A stretch of DNA of 34,567 nucleotides from Actinomadura roseirufa (GTDB taxonomy: Bacteria; Actinomycetota; Actinomycetes; Streptosporangiales; Streptosporangiaceae): assembly GCF_900659635.1 (NCBI RefSeq), contig NZ_CAACVB010000066.1, positions 1 through 34,567 on the forward strand, written 5' to 3'. The notes beneath the pieces are model-generated. The model was not told where the DNA came from, did no database searches, and worked only from the letters and a program-made list of their open reading frames with translations. Positions 26,140 to 33,468 of the stretch are shown one piece after another. The position numbers and the translations under genes are program-made. Numbering within the stretch: the stretch's first letter is position 1; each line of letters starts with the position of its first letter.

Positions 26140-28617
26140 ATGAGCGACGTGTCGGCGGCCGTCTTCACCGCCTGGCGAGCCTCCGGAGAGGCGCGGCGGG
26201 CCCCGTTGGACGGCCTCGGGATTCCGCGCGACATCGCCCTGCGCAGCAGATACCTCCATTTGCTGGACCCCGAGGCGCCCCCGGGCCCGTGGGATCCCGG
26301 GCTGACCCGCGAGCACTGGGACGAGATCATCCGGGTGGAGACCGACCTCGACCGGGCGGTCCGCCGCGACGACCTCGACGGGGCGCGCGACCTGTGCGCG
26401 CGCCTGCGCGACCTCGAACCGTCCGCCGGCCACCGCGTCGTCACCGTCCACGCCCGGCTCGCCCTCGGCGACGTCGCGCGCGCCCGCGACGACGCCGAGG
26501 GCGCCGTCGGCGAGTACGAGGCGGTCCTGGCGATCTGCCGGGACGACGGCTACCGCTTCGGCAGGATGCGCGCCCTCGTCGCGCTCGGCTACGTCACGCT
26601 GATGTACCACTCGGCCGGCGCCGCCCGGACCCGGTTCGGCGAGGCCCTGGACCTCGCCCACGCGCTGGGCGACCTGGGCTACGGCGCCAACGCGGCGCTG
26701 GGCCTGGCCGAATGCCACGAGCGGCTGGGCGACCTGCCCGCCGCGGCCGACCTCGCCCGGACGGCGCTGGCGGCCTTCGACGACCTCGGCAACGCGCTGG
26801 GCCGGGCCAACGCGGCCGGACGGCTCGGCGCCGTCCTGCACCGTCTCGGCGACGCCGAAGGGGCCCGCGCGTGCCACGAGCGGGCCTTCACCGACTGCCA
26901 GCGCGTCCGCAACCCGATGGGCATCACCAACGCCCTGAGCGGCCTGGCCGACATCATGCTGGACGAGGGCCGGCACGACGGCGCCGAGGAGTACTTCCTC
27001 GCCGCGCTGCGCACCGCCGAACATGCCGGGCTGGCCCGCAGCCGCGCCCACGCGCTCCAGGACCTCGGCCGGGTCGCCCACGCCCGCGAGGACTGGGCGG
27101 CCTCCGCCGAGCGGTTCGAGCTCGCCCTCGCCGCCTACCAGGACCTCGACGAACTCCTCGGCATGGGCAACGCCGCGCACCGGCTGGCCCAGTCCTACGA
27201 GCGGCTCGGCGACCCGGCCGAGTCGCTGCGCGTGCGCGTCCAGGCGGTGTTCGCCGTGGAGGAGTACCGCGCGACCCACCGCGACGAGCGCTCCCAGGCC
27301 GAGTACCGGGCCCGCTTCGGGGCCACGTACTCCATGGCGCTGGAGGGCGCGTCCCGGCACGGATACCCGGGAACGTTCGCGCTCGTCGCCGACTGCCTGG
27401 CCGGACGCCGCCTGGCGGGCCTGCTGGAGGAGACCGTCCGGCTGGAGGCCGACGGGCGCGAGCGCTCCTCGCTCAGCGACCTGCTGGAACGCGCCGACCG
27501 GAACCTGACCGGGGAGACGGGCCGCCGCGCGCGGGTCGTGCGGTCGCTCGGCGTCCCCGCGGCTCCCGCGCCGGAGGGCACGCCGATCGACGACATGCTC
27601 GCCGCCCTCTACCTCCCGCCCGCCGAGAGCGGCGACGGGCTGCTCGACGCGCTCCCCGGCGGCTGCCACGTCCTCCAGGTCCTCCTCGACCCGCAGGACG
27701 GCTCGCGCCTGCGCTGGCTCTGGCGCGACGCGGGCGGCGAGGTCCGGCTGGGCGGCACCGAGCTGACGGAGCGGGCCGTCGAGCTGATCCGCCTTCTGCA
27801 GGGCAACGACGACCGGCGCGCCGCGCTGCGCCCGGCCGACCTGGGGCCCCTGTCGGCGCTCCTGCCCGACGGGCTGCGGGACGCGCTCGCGGCCGGCGGC
27901 GGGCACCGGCTCCTGCTCGTCCCGGTCGGGGAGCTGTGGCTGGTGCCGTGGAGCGCGGTGCCGGTGACCGCTTCCCGGATGCTGGGAGAGGCCGCCTGCT
28001 ACGTGCTGTGCCCATCCCTGACGGTCCAGCGGCGGCTCGCGTCCCGGGACCGGGCGGCGCCCGCCCGCCCGCAGCGGGTCCACGTCTGGCGCAGCCCGCT
28101 GATCAGGCGGCACGCCCTGGAAACGCTGGAGACCGACGCCGGCTGGGACGTCGAGGCGCTGCCCAGCGCCGCCGCCGCCCGGGACTGCTTCGGCGCGGGC
28201 GTCGACGCGATGATCGTCACCGCGCACGGCCGTCCCGCGCCCGGCCCGATCCACTACCTGGAGCTCGACCGGGACGCCCGGCTGCGGCCCGTCGACCTCA
28301 TCGGCCGCCGCCCGCCGCACCGCCTGGTGGCCATAGCCTGCTGGGGCGGCGCCGTCCCCGACCGTCCGCCGACCGACCCGCTGAGCCTGGCGACGATCGC
28401 GCTGGCCGGCGGCTCCGCGGAGGTGCTGGCCACCGTCGGGGAGCTCGGCGACACGTTCGTGGCCACCCGGTACGTCGAGGAATTCCTCGCGGCCATGCCG
28501 GGCCGCCCGATCTGGGAGGCGCTGCACGAGGCGACGCGCTGGCTGCTGGGGCAGGAGGGCGTCCGCGCGGAGCGCGTCCACCACTGGGCACCGCTGGTGC
28601 CGATGGGGACGTTCTGA
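26140..28617 (+). CDS. TPR-CHAT protein, caspase-like peptidase
   Basis: An 825-aa cytosolic protein starting at ATG 26140, chosen for GGAGG five nt upstream; an in-frame start at 26089 lacks one. Residues ~60-400 are helical tetratricopeptide repeats with regular 36-40-residue spacing (repeated LGxxxxxxGDxxxA and GxANAAGRLG patterns). Residues ~490-825 match the CHAT domain (caspase/HetF associated with TPRs). The expected dyad is present: His696 in IVTAHGRP and Cys734 in AIACWGGAV. CHAT domains are clan CD cysteine peptidases; in bacteria many act as effectors of conflict systems, released after a sensor is triggered. The TPRs probably bind a partner or target. Neighbours are a cyclase-like protein and a nucleosidase, a combination consistent with a defence or programmed-death locus; that role is inference. 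Confidence 0.88.
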   Translation: MSDVSAAVFTAWRASGEARRAPLDGLGIPRDIALRSRYLHLLDPEAPPGPWDPGLTREHWDEIIRVETDLDRAVRRDDLDGARDLCARLRDLEPSAGHRVVTVHARLALGDVARARDDAEGAVGEYEAVLAICRDDGYRFGRMRALVALGYVTLMYHSAGAARTRFGEALDLAHALGDLGYGANAALGLAECHERLGDLPAAADLARTALAAFDDLGNALGRANAAGRLGAVLHRLGDAEGARACHERAFTDCQRVRNPMGITNALSGLADIMLDEGRHDGAEEYFLAALRTAEHAGLARSRAHALQDLGRVAHAREDWAASAERFELALAAYQDLDELLGMGNAAHRLAQSYERLGDPAESLRVRVQAVFAVEEYRATHRDERSQAEYRARFGATYSMALEGASRHGYPGTFALVADCLAGRRLAGLLEETVRLEADGRERSSLSDLLERADRNLTGETGRRARVVRSLGVPAAPAPEGTPIDDMLAALYLPPAESGDGLLDALPGGCHVLQVLLDPQDGSRLRWLWRDAGGEVRLGGTELTERAVELIRLLQGNDDRRAALRPADLGPLSALLPDGLRDALAAGGGHRLLLVPVGELWLVPWSAVPVTASRMLGEAACYVLCPSLTVQRRLASRDRAAPARPQRVHVWRSPLIRRHALETLETDAGWDVEALPSAAAARDCFGAGVDAMIVTAHGRPAPGPIHYLELDRDARLRPVDLIGRRPPHRLVAIACWGGAVPDRPPTDPLSLATIALAGGSAEVLATVGELGDTFVATRYVEEFLAAMPGRPIWEALHEATRWLLGQEGVRAERVHHWAPLVPMGTF

Positions 28618-28658
28618 CCCCGGTGCGCGACCTGGCCGGAGCTCAACCGGGCCGGCGT

Positions 28659-29255
28659 TCAACCGGCGAAGGCGAAGTCTCCCTGCGACACGTCCAGGTG
28701 GAACGGCAGCGGCTCCCGCGTCTCGGCCTTCACCCGGTTCACCGCGCCGAGCAGCGTGTAGGCGTAGGTGACCCGCGCGTCGAGGACGCCGGTCAGCCGG
28801 TCCGTCCCCCGCGGCGACTCCAGCACCGCGAGGACGGCCCGTCCGCTCGCGCGCATCCCGGCCGCGCGGTCCGCGGCGGTCAGCTGCCAGGTCAGGCGGT
28901 GGCGTCCCGAGCCCCGGGTGAGCAGCAGGGCGTCGGCCGTCCCGCCCGGCGGGGCCGCCCCGTAGGACGGCTCGCCGAGGTTCAGCGCGCGGACGTCCTC
29001 GTCGTCGAACGTCGCCCGCACGGTCGCCTCGACGTACCGCCGCCCCTCGGGCGGCTCCTCCAGGTCGAACGGCAGGATGAGAACGGTGTGGTGCCACTGA
29101 CGCAGGTCGGGGCGGCGGCGCGCCAGCTCGGTCAGCTCCGCCGCGGCGACCGGATGCACCGTCGGGCGCCCGAACTCCACGCCCGCCTCGCGGACGAACC
29201 GGCTGTCCCGGCCGAGCACGGGCTCCTCGACGTAGAGGTCGAGACGATGGGTCAC
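28659..29255 (-). CDS. Conserved-looking protein of unknown function, 198 aa
   Basis: I do not recognise this protein. It starts at GTG 29255 with no strong ribosome site and ends 41 bp from the converging TPR-CHAT stop. Codon use and GC3 match the neighbours, so it is probably real. The sequence is rich in alternating hydrophobic and charged stretches (VEATVRATFDDEDV, HRLTWQLTAADR, RAVLAVLESPRG, DARVTYAYTLLGAV) suggesting mostly beta structure. It has no signal peptide, membrane segment or cysteine pattern. Its position between the CHAT protease and the nucleosidase suggests a part in the same system, possibly as sensor, adaptor or protease target. Confidence 0.7.
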   Translation of the reverse strand: MTHRLDLYVEEPVLGRDSRFVREAGVEFGRPTVHPVAAAELTELARRRPDLRQWHHTVLILPFDLEEPPEGRRYVEATVRATFDDEDVRALNLGEPSYGAAPPGGTADALLLTRGSGRHRLTWQLTAADRAAGMRASGRAVLAVLESPRGTDRLTGVLDARVTYAYTLLGAVNRVKAETREPLPFHLDVSQGDFAFAG

Positions 29256-29331
29256 GAAGGGTCGTCCGTCCGCTCACGGCCACGCGGGCGGCCGGACGCG
29301 GCATCGCGCGCCCGTCCTCCGGCGCCTTGAC

Positions 29332-29339
29332 TAAAGTGA
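29332..29339 (+). promoter_or_regulatory. TAAAGTGA box upstream of the nucleosidase gene
   Basis: The octamer is identical to 26112-26119 upstream of the TPR-CHAT gene and is flanked by GACTA direct repeats (GACTA-AAGTGA-GACTA). It lies 59 bp before the ATG at 29399. It could be a -10 (TAAAGT) or a shared regulator site. No convincing -35 is seen. Confidence 0.4.
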
Positions 29340-29398
29340 GACTACCCTCGCGTCCTCGGCGCCCGGAGCCGTTCGCGCGCGAACCCCCTGGAGCCGAC

Positions 29399-30271
29399 AT
29401 GAACGGACCGGCGGACCGTCCGCTCGACCTCCCCCTCGGCGGTCTCCTGGCCTCGTCCGAGGTCCCCGGCCTGGAACTGCGGCCCGGCGCCGGCCGTCCC
29501 CTCGCCCCGGACGCCCCCGCGGTCGTGATCCTCACGGCGCTGAACGCCGAGTACAGGGCGGTGCGGGCCCTGCTCCACGACAGGGTCGTCGAACGCCACG
29601 CGACGGGCACGGTGTTCGAGGTCGGCCGATTCCGCGAGGTGGGACTGCGGGTGGTGACCGCCGTCGCGGGGGAGGGAACGCTCAACGCCGCGGTCGTCAC
29701 CGAGCGCGCCGTGCGGCACTGGCGGCCCGAGGCCGTCCTGTACGTGGGCGTGGCGGGCGGCCTCAAGGACGACATCGGCCTCGGTGACGTGGTGGTCGGC
29801 ACGAAGATCTACGCCCCGCACGGCGGCAAGGAGCAGCGGGACGCCTTCCTGGCCCGCCCCCAGGCATGGGAGGCGTCCCACGACCTGACGCAGATCGCCC
29901 GCCTCGTCGAGTACGGGCGCCCCTGGACGGACCTCCTCGACGAGCCGCCGGAGACCGTCCCGGCGGTGCACTTCAAACCCATCGTCGCGGGCGACGTCGT
30001 CCTCAACTCCCGGACCTCGCCGCTGGCCCGCCAGCTGCACGGCACCTACAACGACGCCGCCGCCATCGAGATGGAGAGCGCGGGCAGCGCCAAGGCCGCC
30101 CAGATGAACCACGGCTGCCGCACGCTGACCGTCCGCGGGATCAGCGACCACGCCGACGGGGAGAAGACCGCCGCCGACGCGGCGGGCTCCCAGCCCAGGG
30201 CCGCCGCGCACGCGGCGGCCTTCGCGCTGGCCCTCGTCGCCGAGATGGCGGCCATCGGCCTTGGCGGATAA
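29399..30271 (+). CDS. PNP/UDP-phosphorylase family nucleosidase (MTA/SAH nucleosidase-like)
   Basis: A 290-aa cytosolic enzyme. The ATG at 29399 is chosen for GGAG five nt upstream (29390-29393); a TTG 72 nt earlier has no such site. After a ~45-residue proline-rich lead the nucleosidase fold begins (VVILTALNAEYRAVRAL). It shows GVAGGL, GDVVVGTKIY, the catalytic EMES motif (AIEMESAG) and the catalytic Asp in RGISDHAD. The family cleaves N-glycosidic bonds of nucleosides such as methylthioadenosine or S-adenosylhomocysteine. It differs from housekeeping MTA/SAH nucleosidase (about 230 aa) by its lead and the segment at ~120-175. Such standalone or fused nucleosidases occur as effectors in bacterial conflict systems, fitting the CHAT and cyclase-like neighbours. 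Substrate is unknown. Confidence 0.85.
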   Translation: MNGPADRPLDLPLGGLLASSEVPGLELRPGAGRPLAPDAPAVVILTALNAEYRAVRALLHDRVVERHATGTVFEVGRFREVGLRVVTAVAGEGTLNAAVVTERAVRHWRPEAVLYVGVAGGLKDDIGLGDVVVGTKIYAPHGGKEQRDAFLARPQAWEASHDLTQIARLVEYGRPWTDLLDEPPETVPAVHFKPIVAGDVVLNSRTSPLARQLHGTYNDAAAIEMESAGSAKAAQMNHGCRTLTVRGISDHADGEKTAADAAGSQPRAAAHAAAFALALVAEMAAIGLGG

Positions 30272-30369
30272 TCGCCTCCGCCGCGTTCCCGCGGCCATCT
30301 TATTTACGCGGGTTCGTTGTGCAATTCTTGCCTTGGACAATGGTTATCCGTGCCTTGATCTCCACGGGG

Positions 30370-30401
30370 AGCGGGGCACCGCATTCCCTCGTCGCCCCGC
30401 T
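30370..30401 (+). terminator. Hairpin downstream of the nucleosidase gene
   Basis: AGCGGGGC (30370-30377) and GCCCCGCT (30394-30401) form a perfect 8-bp stem with a 16-nt loop, about 100 bp past the stop codon. No U-tract follows. It is a possible terminator. Confidence 0.35.
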
Positions 30402-30620
30402 GGTCACCGCGACGGCGGCCGTCCGCGCGGTACGCCGCCGCCCCGAAAAGGACCGTGCCAGGAATCTCCGGCGGCCCCCCTCAGCTCGGCCTGCCGCGAA
30501 CGCTGCCAATCTTCACCCCCTCCACTGGTCACTTGCCGACGAACTTCACCCGCGCAAGAAACGATCAAGGCACCGATCTGCGGCGATGGGTTCGCCCGAA
30601 TCCATGACCGCAAAGAGGTC

Positions 30621-30650
30621 TTGCCCGCCATTAGAAGTCGTGGTTAGCGT
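30621..30650 (+). promoter_or_regulatory. Candidate promoter of the protease operon
   Basis: TTGCCC (30621-30626) and TAGCGT (30645-30650) are separated by 18 bp, a fair match to actinomycete housekeeping promoters. Transcription would start near 30657, at the left edge of the palindrome, leaving a leader of about 330 nt before the ATG at 30991. Confidence 0.45.
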
Positions 30651-30656
30651 ATCCAG

Positions 30657-30681
30657 CTGATAGGAAACGGTTTCCTATCAG
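30657..30681. promoter_or_regulatory. Perfect 25-bp palindrome, probable operator
   Basis: Two 12-bp arms (CTGATAGGAAAC and GTTTCCTATCAG) surround a single central G. The site directly follows the candidate -10, where a bound repressor would block initiation. The core GGAAAC-G-GTTTCC recalls LacI-family operators, but the odd centre is unusual for them. A one-base loop makes an RNA hairpin less natural, though a 10-bp stem with a 5-nt loop is possible. Confidence 0.7.
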
Positions 30682-30990
30682 ATAAGTGCGATGCCCCAGC
30701 CCCCGCCCCCACTCCCGCCCCCCGCCCCACGGCATCGCCGGTATCACCCGAATGGACGTGCCCGCCGCGACGGAACGCGGCCCGCCCGCCATTCGGGAAT
30801 CACATGGCCCGATGACGCCATGCGCGGCCGCGCGCCGGCCCCGCCATGGCGTGACCCGGCCGTGCTCGGCGGCCCGGTGACGGGCCCCGGGACCCGAGCG
30901 TCCCCGCCGTTCCGGGTCGTGCCCCCGGACCTGCCGCGCAGCGTCCGGAGGCCCACCGGCGGCACGAACCGCCCCGATAGGAGACCTGCC

Positions 30991-31716
30991 ATGCGCAAGA
31001 TCTTCCAAGCGACGCTGGGCGCGTGCGCCCTCACCCTCGCCATGTACGGCACGACGGCCGCCAGCGCCGCCGAGCCCACCGGTCCCGCCGGCGGCGCGCC
31101 GATCATCGGCGGGCACAACGCCACCGAGACCTACTCCTGGATGGTGGCGCTGAGCAACGGCTGCGGCGGCAGCCTCGTCGCACCCCAGTGGATCGTCACC
31201 GCGAACCACTGCGGCTCGGCGTCCTCGGGCCGCGCCGGCTCCAACAGCAAGAGCTCCGGCGGCGAGACCGTCCGGATCGACCGGCGCTCCACCAAGCCCG
31301 GTACCGACCTCACCGTGATGCACCTGAGCAGCCCCGCCACCGGCGCCCCGGTGAAGATGGCCCAGACCAACCCGGCGGCGAACACCCCGGTCCGGCTGCT
31401 CGGCTTCGGCTGCATGAGCTGGCCGAACTGCCGGCAGGCCACGACCCTCCAGGAGATCGACCTCACGATCCTGCCGAGCAGCAGCTGCTCGGCCGGCGGC
31501 GGCACCGCCAACGACGTGTGCGTCTCCGGCGACCGCGGCCACTCGGCGTGCCACGGCGACTCCGGCGGCCCGGCCGTCACCGGCACCCGCGGCAACTGGA
31601 CCCTCGTCGGCGAGACCCACGGCCCCGGCGACAACCGCGGCGAGTGCGCCACCTCCACCCTCTACACCGGCATCGCCCCCCACCTGGCCTGGATCAACCA
31701 GCAGATCGGCCGCTGA
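30991..31716 (+). CDS. Secreted S1A (chymotrypsin-fold) serine protease
   Basis: A 241-aa secreted protein with GGAG seven nt before ATG 30991. Residues 1-27 are a Sec signal peptide (MRK, then ALTLAMYG, cleavage near ASA-A). A short propeptide precedes IIGGHNA, the usual new N-terminus of active S1 proteases. The triad is visible: His in VTANHC (normally TAAHC), Asp in GTDLTVMHL, and Ser in CHGDSGGPAV. Three residues before Gly193 (trypsin position 189) is Ser, not Asp, so trypsin-like preference for Arg/Lys is not expected. Six cysteines allow three disulphides. It is followed 30 bp later by a snapalysin gene, so the two are probably one exported-protease operon under the upstream palindrome. 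An in-frame extension back to 30691 is rejected because the signal peptide would be buried. Confidence 0.92.
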   Translation: MRKIFQATLGACALTLAMYGTTAASAAEPTGPAGGAPIIGGHNATETYSWMVALSNGCGGSLVAPQWIVTANHCGSASSGRAGSNSKSSGGETVRIDRRSTKPGTDLTVMHLSSPATGAPVKMAQTNPAANTPVRLLGFGCMSWPNCRQATTLQEIDLTILPSSSCSAGGGTANDVCVSGDRGHSACHGDSGGPAVTGTRGNWTLVGETHGPGDNRGECATSTLYTGIAPHLAWINQQIGR

Positions 31717-31746
31717 CCCCCGCCCCCCGAGCGAAGGAACCCCCTC

Positions 31747-32310
31747 ATGTCCTTCCGCAAGATCACCTCAGCGCTGGCCCTCACCCTCGGCCTCGCCTTC
31801 CTCGCCCCGTTCACCGGATCGGCGACCGCCGCGACTCCGGCCCCGGCCCCGGTGGCGGTCCGCACGATCTACTACGACGCCACCCAGGCCCAGGAGTTCA
31901 AGGCCGCCGTCGACGAGGGCGCCGAGGCGTGGAACAAGGCCGTCCCCACCATCTCGCTGAAGCCCGCCACCGCCGGCCAGGCCACCATCCGCGTGTACGC
32001 CGACAACGGCTGGCCGCGCACCATGTCCCAGGGCTTCGGCCGCGCCACCATCTACATGGGCCGCGAGGCCGTCAACGACGGCTTCTACCCGCCCCGCATC
32101 GCCGCCCATGAGCTCGGCCACGCCCTCGGCCTGCCCGACAACCGCAACGGCCGCTGCGACTACCTGATGTCCGGCCACAGCTCCCCGACGTCCTGCAAGG
32201 TCACCGCCCCGCACGCGACCGAGGCCGCCCAGGTCAAGCGCAACGCCGGCGGCTTCCTCTCCACCACCTTCACCCGCCAACTCCAATACACCGACTGCTT
32301 CAAGTTCTGA
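31747..32310 (+). CDS. snpA: Snapalysin (M7 family small neutral zinc protease), secreted
   Basis: A 187-aa preproprotein with GAAGGAA about eight nt before ATG 31747. It has a Sec signal peptide (MSFRKITSALALTLGLAFL, cleavage near ATA-A). The mature part starts RTIYYDATQAQEF and contains HELGHALGLPD, the HExxHxxGxxD zinc motif of snapalysins, with a following DYLMSG turn. Four cysteines in the C-terminal half can pair. Snapalysins are small extracellular proteases of actinomycetes, cleaving milk proteins at aromatic residues. In Streptomyces snpA usually lies beside a divergent LysR-type gene (snpR); here no such gene is seen, and it is instead second in an operon with a serine protease. Confidence 0.93.
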   Translation: MSFRKITSALALTLGLAFLAPFTGSATAATPAPAPVAVRTIYYDATQAQEFKAAVDEGAEAWNKAVPTISLKPATAGQATIRVYADNGWPRTMSQGFGRATIYMGREAVNDGFYPPRIAAHELGHALGLPDNRNGRCDYLMSGHSSPTSCKVTAPHATEAAQVKRNAGGFLSTTFTRQLQYTDCFKF

Positions 32311-32326
32311 CGCTCCCCCACCCACA

Positions 32327-32358
32327 GCGCGGGCACGGCCTCCGGACCGTGCCCGCGC
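32327..32358 (+). terminator. Strong hairpin after the protease operon
   Basis: GCGCGGGCACGG (32327-32338) and CCGTGCCCGCGC (32347-32358) form a perfect 12-bp GC-rich stem with an 8-nt loop, 17 bp after the snapalysin stop. A likely terminator, without a U-tract. Confidence 0.8.
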
Positions 32359-32628
32359 CGCGGCATTGTGGGCAATGGTGCGGGACGAAGCCCAGTCGCT
32401 AGCGCTGCAAGAACCGCCGCACCAACTGCGGCCGATGCCACTGACACCGTCAGCAGGGGAGGCTCGGCATATCAGTTGTCCTTGTACCTGCGAGGCGGAG
32501 CCTCGCCATCGAGTCCCCAACAGAATTCTGAGTGTTAGGAGGGCACGAAAGACCCGGTCGGCGCCTCCGGGGCGTGCGGTGACCAGCCGCCGAATGGAGA
32601 CAGGACTGATGCCCTCGCCGCGCAGATT
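32359..32628. other. Non-coding or decayed stretch
   Basis: No intact gene is seen. On the minus strand the frame of the neighbouring pseudogene stays open after its stop for about 35 codons (LRGEGISPVSIRRLVTA and onwards), so some of this may be further decayed coding sequence. No repeat or RNA gene is recognised. Confidence 0.5.
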
Positions 32629-33107
32629 CTAGGTGGTGACCTCCCGGTACGCGCGTTTCCGGATCAGGCGAGGGTGGCGAAGGCTTGCTGGGCGAGGACG
32701 TACGGGCAGCCCGGCGAGAACCTCCTCGGCCTGCTCGGCGGGGAACACCATCGCTGTACCGCTAGTCATCCATTCGCCACCGACGGGCACGATCCCGCCG
32801 ACCGTGATCGTGTCTCGGGTGAGTGGACTCACGCCCTCCGGCCCGATGTTGGACCGGACCCGGTACGTGAGCTCGTCGATGTGTTGAACGCGACAATGCC
32901 GTCGTCGCTGTGCGGCCCCTCGATCTCGAACATGGCTTGAACCAGATCCCGCCGGCCCAGCAGCAGATCCTTTCTCGTCCGCCGGCAGGTCGGGATGATC
33001 GGCGACGAACCGCTCGACCACCAGGTCGCCACGTTCGAGCCGGTATGTGCACAGAAACGCCCGATTACAGAGTGCGGCGCACTCTGGTCGTCGTCGACAT
33101 CGACCAC
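32629..33107 (-). pseudogene. Frameshifted remnant of a conserved actinobacterial protein
   Basis: Protein-like sequence alternates between two minus-strand frames. VDVDDDQSAPHSVIGRFC (to about 33050) is followed by YRLERGDLVVERFVADHPDL in the second frame (to about 32971). It returns to the first frame for DLLLGRRDLVQAMFEIEG and GIVAFN (to about 32885), then switches again for IDELTYRVRSNIGPEG and PVGGEWMTSGTAMVFPAEQ, ending at a stop at 32629. A single-base insertion near 32970 and indels near 33047 and 32883 would restore one frame. The phrases fit together in order as one protein, resembling an uncharacterised actinobacterial family I recall with VDELTYRVRSN and GDEWLLSG-like motifs. The last ~40 residues may also be shifted. 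Three lesions argue for decay more than sequencing error. Confidence 0.65.
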
Positions 33108-33468
33108 GCGTGGGCAGTCGACGGGAGATGCCGGGGAGCGATGGGATTGACTGTGCCTCTCGGTGAAGGTGCAGGCACTGGCGCCGCCGGTCGTGTCGCT
33201 GAATCGGTCCAGTAAACGCCTGCCGTCGCACAGATACCCAGCTTCTCAGAAGCGAAGAGGGATTTGAGGGGAGCGGTCGTCGCTGTCCGGCTTCTGGCAG
33301 TAGGCGGCGTTCGCGACGCGGATTGTCGGTCCCGTTCGTCTATGCGTTCTGGCTGCCTGCCTCCGCGCTGGCGATCGTGTCGTACGGCGGTGGTGCGCTG
33401 GCAGGCGGCCACGCCGTCACGCGCCTCAGTGGCGGCCAAGCCCAGGCAGGGGTGGACGCCCTCCACTA
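33108..33468. other. No intact gene; possible remnant
   Basis: About 360 bp without a supportable gene. On the plus strand 33326-33460 reads VPFVYAFWLPASALAIVSYG then GGALAGGHAV with mostly G/C third bases. This could be a scrap of a membrane protein, but it has no start signal and overlaps the next gene's end. Confidence 0.4.

Larger units (their letters stand above)
30272..30990. other. 719-bp intergenic region without a convincing gene
   Basis: Between the nucleosidase stop and the serine protease start I see no coding sequence. Open frames here lack ribosome sites or sensible proteins. Part of it (about 30300-30350 and 30590-30690) is clearly AT-richer than the flanks. It holds a terminator-like hairpin, a promoter-like pair and a perfect palindrome, listed separately. 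The last 300 bp are GC-rich and open in the protease frame but are probably untranslated leader. Confidence 0.7.

Noticed and set aside
29327..29398. TTG start giving the nucleosidase 24 more residues
   Set aside because: It has no ribosome site and would translate through the TAAAGTGA box; the ATG at 29399 has GGAG at ideal spacing.
24787..29802. A 1671-codon minus-strand open frame covering the cyclase-like gene and beyond
   Set aside because: Only the last 406 codons look like a protein with a ribosome site at 26007. The rest is antisense to the TPR-CHAT gene and part of the nucleosidase gene.
30691..30990. In-frame 100-residue N-terminal extension of the serine protease
   Set aside because: It would bury a clear signal peptide, is Pro/Arg-rich, and the ATG at 30991 has a good GGAG site.
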